A stretch of DNA of 37,712 bases from Actinomycetota bacterium (GTDB taxonomy: Bacteria > Actinomycetota > Actinomycetes > Nanopelagicales > Nanopelagicaceae): NCBI GenBank assembly GCA_009702925.1, contig WLHC01000007.1, positions 1-37,712 on the forward strand, read 5' to 3'. Under the pieces are notes generated by a model that made no database searches, had not been told where the DNA came from, and worked only from the letters and a program-made list of their open reading frames with translations. The position numbers and the translations under genes were made by a program. This document shows, piece by piece, positions 32,446 to 37,712 of the stretch (position 1 is the first letter of the stretch; every line of letters begins with the position of its first letter).

Positions 32446-32766
32446 TCATTCAACGTGTCGGTTGCACATCGATTGACCATCCGGTCCTATCTCAAAGTGA
32501 CCGCACGGCATATCTAATTTATCGAAGGCTTGGTCTCCATAGTGAGTGCGATATGCCAAGGCAAGTAAAACCCGCAAGTTTGTTTCGGGATCAGATTTAA
32601 TTCCATACACCTGAGCACTTCGACTTACAGTGTTTTCAATGACCTTTTCGTTGTGGGAAGTCTGTGTGGCGATGACTGAGTTTGATTTTCCTTCACAGAC
32701 AAGTTCTAGGACCAATTTTTCAAATGGGGTCAGTTCTCTGGTTGAAATCGTGATGTCTCTAACCAA
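32446..32766 (-). CDS. Orphan LuxR-type HTH protein with C-terminal Cys/His cluster
   Basis: A 106-aa protein. Residues 13-70 resemble a LuxR/GerE helix-turn-helix (LTPFEKLVLELVCEGKSNSV, then ENTVSRSAQVYGI) without any receiver or ligand domain. The C-terminus has C88, H90, C101 and H104 (PCGHF, SMCNRH), a possible zinc site. The start is TTG 32766, the only in-frame initiation codon near the domain start, with a weak AAGGCGG upstream. It is divergent from the enoyl-CoA hydratase gene. Targets are unknown; the repeats just downstream of its stop are candidates. Confidence 0.68.
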   Translation of the reverse strand: MVRDITISTRELTPFEKLVLELVCEGKSNSVIATQTSHNEKVIENTVSRSAQVYGIKSDPETNLRVLLALAYRTHYGDQAFDKLDMPCGHFEIGPDGQSMCNRHVE

Positions 32767-32828
32767 TGTATTCGCCGCCTTTCCGCGTCCTTGGCAGTAT
32801 GTTCCTATTTTTGCCCCGTGTCACCCCA

Positions 32829-32834
32829 TAAGAT
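32829..32834 (+). promoter_or_regulatory. -10 box (TAAGAT) of the enoyl-CoA hydratase operon
   Basis: TAAGAT is followed by GGGCCA (6 bases) and ATG 32841; no ribosome binding site is visible. Confidence 0.45.
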
Positions 32835-32840
32835 GGGCCA

Positions 32841-33584
32841 ATGAGTGAAATCTTGAGCAGGCAAGAGGGCAACATCCTGGTTTTAAGCTTTAACAGGCCT
32901 GAAAAGATGAATGCGTTGACCCGATCAATGTATGCCGGCTTAGCAACAGGTCTCAATGAAGCAGCTGGTGACTTCGGGATTCGAGCGGTGATCATCACGA
33001 GTGAAAGTCAACATTTCACTGCAGGCAATGACATCTCAGATTTCATGGACAACCCACCAACAAGTGATAGTTCAGAAGTTTCTCGGTTTCTTGAATCACT
33101 GCTTAATTTTCCAAAACCACTGATCGCTGCTGTAAAAGGCAATGCAGTTGGAGTCGGTACAACCATGTTGCTTCACTGTGATGTTGTTGTTGCAAGCCCG
33201 ACAGCGAAGTTTTCAATGCCATTTGCATCGTTGGGATTAGTGCCAGAGGCAGGATCGAGTTTTCTTTTCCCTCAATTAGTTGGATACCAAAGAGCGGCTC
33301 GTATTTTCATGACAGGGGAGAGCTTTGATGCACCCACGGCTGTGGAGATGGGCTTAGCAACTTCAATTGAAAATGATCCTTTGGCGCAGGCTATGAAAAT
33401 TGCCGAACAAATTGCAGAACAGCCTCCCCAGGCAATAATAAATACAAAGGCTCTTCTTAAAGCTAGATCTCATGACGCCGTTGCCGCTGTTATGAAAGCC
33501 GAGTTTGAGATTTTTGCTATGGCGCTTCAATCTGATGAAGCTATGGAAGCATTCATGAAATTCATGTCTAAGAAGGGTAAGTAA
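32841..33584 (+). CDS. Enoyl-CoA hydratase/isomerase family protein
   Basis: Crotonase-fold enzyme of 247 aa acting on acyl-CoA thioesters. Visible are FNRPEKMNALTRSMYAGL, the oxyanion-hole segment HFTAGNDISDFMDNPP, VKGNAVGVGTTMLLHCDVVV, and MPFASLGLVPEAGSSFLFPQ. The first catalytic Glu position of classical hydratases is replaced in GVGTTMLLH, while the second (VPEAGSS) is kept, so isomerase activity is as likely as hydration. It overlaps the SDR gene by one base (TAATG). Confidence 0.88.
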   Translation: MSEILSRQEGNILVLSFNRPEKMNALTRSMYAGLATGLNEAAGDFGIRAVIITSESQHFTAGNDISDFMDNPPTSDSSEVSRFLESLLNFPKPLIAAVKGNAVGVGTTMLLHCDVVVASPTAKFSMPFASLGLVPEAGSSFLFPQLVGYQRAARIFMTGESFDAPTAVEMGLATSIENDPLAQAMKIAEQIAEQPPQAIINTKALLKARSHDAVAAVMKAEFEIFAMALQSDEAMEAFMKFMSKKGK

Positions 33585-34414
33585 TGTCTCTATCGGGAAA
33601 ACGCATCTTTATAACTGGTGGTTCACGGGGAATCGGTCTTGCAATGGCCCTGCGCGCTGCATCCGATGGTGCATCTATTGCCATTGCTGCTAAAACGGCA
33701 GATCCAAATCCAAAGCTACCCGGAACAATTTTTACTGCAGCTGCAGAGATAGAAGCAGCTGGTGGGAAGGCGCTTGCTCTTCAATGCGATATTCGGGATG
33801 AGGCAGCAATAGAAGAGGCGATTAAGAAGACGGCAGATACTTTTGGTGGCATTGATATTGTAATAAATAATGCCAGTGCAATTAACCTCACTAAAACCGA
33901 TCAAACTCCTGCTAAGCGATTTGATTTAATGTTTGATGTAAACGTTCGAGGAACTTTTCTTACGTCTCAAGCCGCACTACCTCATCTGCGCCAGTCAGCA
34001 AAGGATGGAAGAAACCCGCACATTCTCAATCTCTCACCTCCACTTTCTATGAAACCAATTTGGTTTAAAAATCACGTGGCATACACGATGGCAAAATATG
34101 GAATGAGCATGTGCGTCTTGGGAATGGCAGAGGAGTTCAAGCGCGACGGGATTGCCGTAAATGCCCTTTGGCCAAGGACTGTCATTGATACAGCAGCTCT
34201 TCAGATGATTCCAGGAATTGATGCCTTAGCTGGCCGTACTCCACAGATCCTTGCAGATGCAGCGCACATTATTTTGAATAGAGATTCAAAGGAGTGCACG
34301 GGCAATTTTTTTGTAGACGATTTACTACTAGCAAGTGAAGGAATTACCGACTTAGAAAAGTACTCGGTTACTCCCGGAACTACCGATTTCCTACTCGATT
34401 TTTTCCTAGACTAG
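33584..34414 (+). CDS. Short-chain dehydrogenase/reductase (HSDL2-like)
   Basis: NAD(P)-dependent oxidoreductase of 276 aa. The cofactor motif is FITGGSRGIGLAMALRAA (TGxxxGxG), followed by NNASA, and the catalytic YxxxK is in HVAYTMAKYGMS with the serine in LNLSPP. Insertions after the second strand (KTADPNPKLPGTIFTAAAEI) are typical of the HSDL2 group, which lacks its SCP2 domain here. It probably acts on a fatty-acyl or steroid-like hydroxyl together with the coupled hydratase. Confidence 0.88.
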   Translation: MSLSGKRIFITGGSRGIGLAMALRAASDGASIAIAAKTADPNPKLPGTIFTAAAEIEAAGGKALALQCDIRDEAAIEEAIKKTADTFGGIDIVINNASAINLTKTDQTPAKRFDLMFDVNVRGTFLTSQAALPHLRQSAKDGRNPHILNLSPPLSMKPIWFKNHVAYTMAKYGMSMCVLGMAEEFKRDGIAVNALWPRTVIDTAALQMIPGIDALAGRTPQILADAAHIILNRDSKECTGNFFVDDLLLASEGITDLEKYSVTPGTTDFLLDFFLD

Positions 34415-34421
34415 AAATCAA

Positions 34422-34958
34422 ATGATGCGTAAAATTTCTCTAGGGTTACTTGCCATCCTGTGCCTAATTCTTTCTGCACCTACGAGTTTTGCCCACGGCG
34501 AGATAGTCACTTCATATCCTTTAAGGGATTCCACTTCATCGCCTGCTCCAACACAGGTATGGATTGAATTTGATGGGGAACTTCAACTCATTGATGGCGA
34601 AGTGGTCAATACTCTTAAGGTCACAGATTCAACTGGTTTAGTTGTTAGCGCAGAAGAAGCAATAATTGAAGGTTCTAGAATTTCAAGTCAGATATCCGAT
34701 CAAAGCGTAGGGGGAGTATTTACAGTGGAGTACCGCATAGTTTCAGAAGATGGTCATCCTGTTGAGGGGAGCTACACATTTGAAGCTTCACCTGGTTTTG
34801 AAGCAACAGAAATGATTGAACCAACTACGGTTGCTACAGCACCTGACAATCAATCAGAGCTTAGTATTGGCGCCATAGTGATGGCGGTCTTTCTCGTTGT
34901 TTTTGCCGTTAGGTATTTCATAAAAATGCGCAATGAGAAAAGGGATGAGAAAAAGTAG
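34422..34958 (+). CDS. copC: CopC-domain copper-binding exported protein, membrane anchored
   Basis: A 178-aa protein. A signal peptide (about residues 1-24) ends before H25, which would be the N-terminal copper ligand (AHGEIVTSYPLRDS). The CopC beta-sandwich ends with YRIVSEDGHPVEGSYTFEA, carrying the second Asp/His ligands. A transmembrane anchor (about 147-164) and basic tail follow, as in many actinobacterial CopC proteins. No CopD domain follows. Two adjacent ATGs (34422, 34425) are possible starts. It is 7 bases after the SDR gene and 2 bases before the permease gene. Confidence 0.85.
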   Translation: MMRKISLGLLAILCLILSAPTSFAHGEIVTSYPLRDSTSSPAPTQVWIEFDGELQLIDGEVVNTLKVTDSTGLVVSAEEAIIEGSRISSQISDQSVGGVFTVEYRIVSEDGHPVEGSYTFEASPGFEATEMIEPTTVATAPDNQSELSIGAIVMAVFLVVFAVRYFIKMRNEKRDEKK

Positions 34959-34960
34959 TA

Positions 34961-36388
34961 ATGCAAGGTTTTGATCTTGAGATAAATGGTCCCAATGTAA
35001 TTCAAGAGTCCGAAAGAAAAGGAAAGCCAAGTTCCTTATTTTGGCCTTGGGCCGGTGCAAATGTTTCCTTACTCGCACTCTCTTATGGGGCATTTTTCTT
35101 GGGTTTTGGTATTTCATTCAGACAGGCCACTGCCGCAGCGATCATTGGAACTATTGGTTCATTCTTTTTAGTCGGACTTAGTTCACTTGCAGGAAAACGC
35201 TCAAATGCACCAACGACGGTTTTAGTTCGTGCATCTTTCGGAGTTAAGGGAAGCATTGTTCCTGGATTTCTCTCTTACCTAGTATTTGTTGGCTGGGAGA
35301 CAGTTCTTGTATCTCTTGCAACTCTGGCAACTGGAACGGTTTTTTCTAGATTTACGGGAATTGATAACAATCTGGCACTTATCCTGGGATTTGCTATTGC
35401 CGTCGGATTAACAATGCTAGGCGGAGTCCTCGGATTTAACATGATTATGAGAATTCAGAAAATTCTTACAATTACCACAGTTGCTTTAACCACTGTGTAT
35501 ATCGCCCTGACCTTGGACAGCGTTAATTGGAATGCAGTTACCTCTATAAAAGATGGCACATCCCAAGCATTTATAGGGGCTGCAATCTTTGCTGTAACTG
35601 GAATCGGTTTAGGTTGGGTCAACTGTGCGGCTGACTATTCACGATATCTTCCGCGATCTGTCTCTGGTAATGCTGTTGTAGGTTGGACAGTTTTCGGAGC
35701 ATCTGTAGTGCCAATTCTTTTAGTTATTTATGGAACAGCGCTTTCGGCAAGTGATAGTGATTTAAGTGATGCAATTGCAAATGATCCTATTGGCGCCTTA
35801 ACAACGATTCTTCCAACCTGGTTCTTAATATTTTTTGCTCTTATTGCGATTCTCGGTTTAGTAGGAGGGGCAATTCTGGATCTTTATTCATCGGGTTTAG
35901 CGTTAGTTTCAATCGGTGTGCCGATCAAACGTCATCAAGCAGCCTTGGTTGATTCAGTGATTATGTTAGTTGGCACCATTTACATCGTTTGGATTGCTAA
36001 CAATTTTTTCTACCCGTTCCAAGGTTTTCTCATTACTTTAGGCGTTCCGGTAGCAGTTTGGTCGGGGATATTTGTTGCCGATGTTATTCTAAGAAGTAAG
36101 TCATATGATGAAAAGGCGTTGTTTGATAAGAATGGCATCTATGGTTCTGTAAACAAAGGTTCAATCTTTCTAATGGCTTTGGGAACTTTCATCGGCTGGG
36201 GTTTTGTAACAAATTCTTTTGCTTCATGGTTGGTCTGGCAGGGTTATTTAATGACACTAATTGGTGGCAAAGATGGGGCATGGGCATATGCAAATGTCGG
36301 AGTTATCTTTGCATTACTCATTGGATTTTTAGGACATGCTTTACTGTCAAGAAAGTCGATTAGTTCGCAAGAGCGTTCAAAACAGTAA
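34961..36388 (+). CDS. NCS1-family purine-cytosine permease
   Basis: Membrane transporter of 475 aa with about 12 hydrophobic segments. SSLFWPWAGANVSLLALSYG, then VRASFGVKGSIVPGFLSYLV and FVGWETVLVSL, are typical of the NCS1 (CodB-like) group that imports nucleobases such as cytosine or purines. Later, GWVNCAADYSRYLPR is another family marker. The exact substrate is not determinable. It is co-directional with copC (2-base gap), an unusual pairing with no obvious functional link. Confidence 0.87.
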   Translation: MQGFDLEINGPNVIQESERKGKPSSLFWPWAGANVSLLALSYGAFFLGFGISFRQATAAAIIGTIGSFFLVGLSSLAGKRSNAPTTVLVRASFGVKGSIVPGFLSYLVFVGWETVLVSLATLATGTVFSRFTGIDNNLALILGFAIAVGLTMLGGVLGFNMIMRIQKILTITTVALTTVYIALTLDSVNWNAVTSIKDGTSQAFIGAAIFAVTGIGLGWVNCAADYSRYLPRSVSGNAVVGWTVFGASVVPILLVIYGTALSASDSDLSDAIANDPIGALTTILPTWFLIFFALIAILGLVGGAILDLYSSGLALVSIGVPIKRHQAALVDSVIMLVGTIYIVWIANNFFYPFQGFLITLGVPVAVWSGIFVADVILRSKSYDEKALFDKNGIYGSVNKGSIFLMALGTFIGWGFVTNSFASWLVWQGYLMTLIGGKDGAWAYANVGVIFALLIGFLGHALLSRKSISSQERSKQ

Positions 36389-36419
36389 TAATTGCGCAGG
36401 CTTTGCAATCGGGCGGTGA

Positions 36420-36425
36420 TACTTT
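36420..36425 (+). promoter_or_regulatory. -10 box (TACTTT) of nhaA
   Basis: TACTTT is followed by AGTCCC (6 bases) and ATG 36432. No ribosome binding site precedes the ATG. Confidence 0.45.
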
Positions 36426-36431
36426 AGTCCC

Positions 36432-37628
36432 ATGAAGCGCTCCATTAGACCTCTACGAGATTTTCTTCACCGTGAATCTTCTGGTGGAGTACTCATTCTT
36501 GGTGCATCTGCGTTAGGCCTAATTATTGCAAATTCACCGGCCTCTAGTTCGTATTTTTCTTTTCTGCAGCTGCAATTCTCACTGGGCAATGAATCTATTT
36601 ATCTGAAGTTGACGATGCTCAAGGTAATTAATTACATTTTAATGACTCTATTTTTCTTTGTTGTAGGTCTTGAGATAAAGCGCGAGTTAACTTCTGGACA
36701 TCTCTCTAGTTTTAAGAAAGCTGTCATGCCATTTATCGCCGCTTTAGGCGGTATGGCAGTTCCTGCGTTGATCTATTTGCTAATTGCAGGTGGCACGGCT
36801 CCAGGTGGCTGGGGGGTGGCAGTTGCTACCGATATTGCTTTAGCTGTTGGCCTACTGGCAATTATTGGAAGTAATGCGCTTGCATCACTTCGAACTTTTT
36901 TGCTAGCTCTAGCGGTGATAGATGATATTGGCGCGATTCTAGTTATTGCATTTGTTTACTCAACGGGAATTGTTCCGGGTTGGATTGCAGGTGCTCTGCT
37001 GACAGTAGTGTTGATTGCAGTAATGAAGAAGTTCCAACTAAATCACGTTTGGCTGTATATACCTGTTGGTATCTTGCTCTGGTACTGCATGTATCGCGGA
37101 GGGATCCACCCAACTTTGGCCGGCGTGGTTCTTGGAATGATGACACCTAACATCCCACATAAAGGAACAGATTTAATTGATTCCGACGACAATGTTGTGT
37201 CAGTAATTGAATGGCTTGAGGATAAATTACATCCGTACAGCAGTTTCTTGATCGTCCCGCTCTTTGCCTTTGCAAATACAGGTGTTCAAATCACACAGAG
37301 TTCGATCAGTGCTGCTATTAATTCACCAATAGCGTGGGGTATTTTCTTTGGTCTAGTTATTGGAAAGCCGCTTGGAATTGTTGTTTCAAGTTGGAGTGCA
37401 AAGAGAATTGGAGTTGGCGAGTATCCAGAGGGTGCTAATACATTCAAGATTCTTGCTACCGGAAGCGCTGCTGGTATTGGTTTTACAGTTGCCATCTTTA
37501 TTGCGAATTTAGCTTTTGCAGATCGTTCAACCCAGGAATTAGCAATTTTTGCTGTAATTGTTGCATCACTTGTTAGCGGCGGCATTAGTACAATTTTATT
37601 TAAGTTATTCGCGCACAAAACTCATTGA
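36432..37628 (+). CDS. nhaA: Na+/H+ antiporter NhaA
   Basis: Electrogenic sodium/proton antiporter for pH and sodium homeostasis in the cytoplasmic membrane. About 11-12 hydrophobic segments in 398 aa. The ion-binding aspartates are D164 and D165 (AVIDDIGAI), with D134 in VATDIALAVGLLA, equivalent to D163/D164/D133 of E. coli NhaA. The N-terminal RESSGGVLILGASALGLIIA is characteristic. It appears to have its own promoter and is followed by a strong hairpin terminator. Confidence 0.95.
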   Translation: MKRSIRPLRDFLHRESSGGVLILGASALGLIIANSPASSSYFSFLQLQFSLGNESIYLKLTMLKVINYILMTLFFFVVGLEIKRELTSGHLSSFKKAVMPFIAALGGMAVPALIYLLIAGGTAPGGWGVAVATDIALAVGLLAIIGSNALASLRTFLLALAVIDDIGAILVIAFVYSTGIVPGWIAGALLTVVLIAVMKKFQLNHVWLYIPVGILLWYCMYRGGIHPTLAGVVLGMMTPNIPHKGTDLIDSDDNVVSVIEWLEDKLHPYSSFLIVPLFAFANTGVQITQSSISAAINSPIAWGIFFGLVIGKPLGIVVSSWSAKRIGVGEYPEGANTFKILATGSAAGIGFTVAIFIANLAFADRSTQELAIFAVIVASLVSGGISTILFKLFAHKTH

Positions 37629-37638
37629 TTTAAGGCAA

Positions 37639-37675
37639 AACAAAACCCGCCCTTTTGACAGGAGCGGGTTTTGTT
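37639..37675. terminator. Hairpin terminator between nhaA and the convergent gene
   Basis: AACAAAACCCGC and GCGGGTTTTGTT form a perfect 12-bp stem with a 13-base loop. The T-rich half lies at the end of the stem on both strands, suiting convergent genes. Confidence 0.8.
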
Positions 37676-37687
37676 AGGCAGTAATTT

Positions 37688-37712
37688 CTATAGGTCGTAA
37701 TAGAGCTCAAAC
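37688..37712 (-). CDS. glnA: C-terminal end of glutamine synthetase type I (partial)
   Basis: The minus strand reads FELYYDL followed by TAG (37688-37690) and runs off the window edge. Type I glutamine synthetases of Actinobacteria end in a PHPYEFELYYD-like sequence with one more hydrophobic residue. Only seven residues are visible, so the call rests on this short match and on the convergent terminator next to it. Confidence 0.5.

Noticed and set aside
1-37712. CRISPR arrays, insertion sequences, prophage or integrase genes
   Set aside because: No regularly spaced repeats, transposase motifs or phage structural genes were seen on either strand.

Overview
The window looks like a chromosome segment of a streamlined, AT-rich actinobacterium. 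No mobile element, rRNA, tRNA or CRISPR array is visible. The actinobacterial signs are family-level: DUF4193, DUF3093, DUF3159 and DUF3000 genes around dut, ceoB/ceoC-like TrkA genes, acnA and RNase D; a pimB'-fadD15-SRPBCC-ROK-acyltransferase block; and a padR-ino1 pair. These orders resemble Mycobacterium and Streptomyces, but the DNA is clearly poorer in GC and the blocks are shorter. This is compatible with freshwater acI (Nanopelagicales-type) bacteria, although the lineage is an inference and no marker gene settles it.

Layout. 1-1986 (+): ribosome and tRNA maturation (rpsP, khpA, rimM, trmD). 2032-6682 (+): miaB, miaA, dapF, hflX, preceded by a ten-codon mini-ORF. 6766-11785: DUF4193, DUF3093 (-), a hotdog thioesterase, dut, DUF3159, two TrkA proteins (-) and a TRAM RNA methyltransferase. 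11819-14461: aconitase. 14464-21009 (-): DUF3000 and RNase D, the fadA-fadJ beta-oxidation pair, and a BenE-type transporter. 21070-24734: EamA transporter, RibD-C reductase (-), PimB' mannosyltransferase, and a very small two-component system (-) coupled to fadD. 24731-29719: FadD15-like acyl-CoA ligase (-), SRPBCC protein, ROK glucokinase, a small acidic protein (-), a PlsC acyltransferase and a RecB/Cas4-like nuclease (-). 29816-31645: padR and ino1 with a strong candidate operator and terminator. 31669-32766 (-): a membrane protein and an orphan LuxR-type HTH protein separated by a repeat-rich gap. 32829-37628 (+): enoyl-CoA hydratase, SDR, CopC, NCS1 permease and NhaA. The last bases read as the end of a convergent glutamine synthetase gene.

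How the genes work together. Ino1 makes inositol phosphate for phosphatidylinositol, PimB' mannosylates it, PlsC and FadD supply lipid precursors, and FadA/FadJ with the enoyl-CoA hydratase degrade fatty acids to acetyl-CoA for the TCA cycle, where aconitase acts.

The most general observation is regulatory. Most operon-leading genes have a TANNNT box exactly 6 or 7 bases before the ATG or GTG, which is the signature of leaderless transcripts. Genes that follow another gene tend to show Shine-Dalgarno sequences or overlapping stop/start codons. Other points worth a second look are the leaderless mini-ORF coupled to miaB, the two inverted repeats with identical 14-base spacers upstream of the 31669-32247 gene (one CIRCE-like), the PadR-type dyad, the dyads before fadA, and the miniature histidine kinase.
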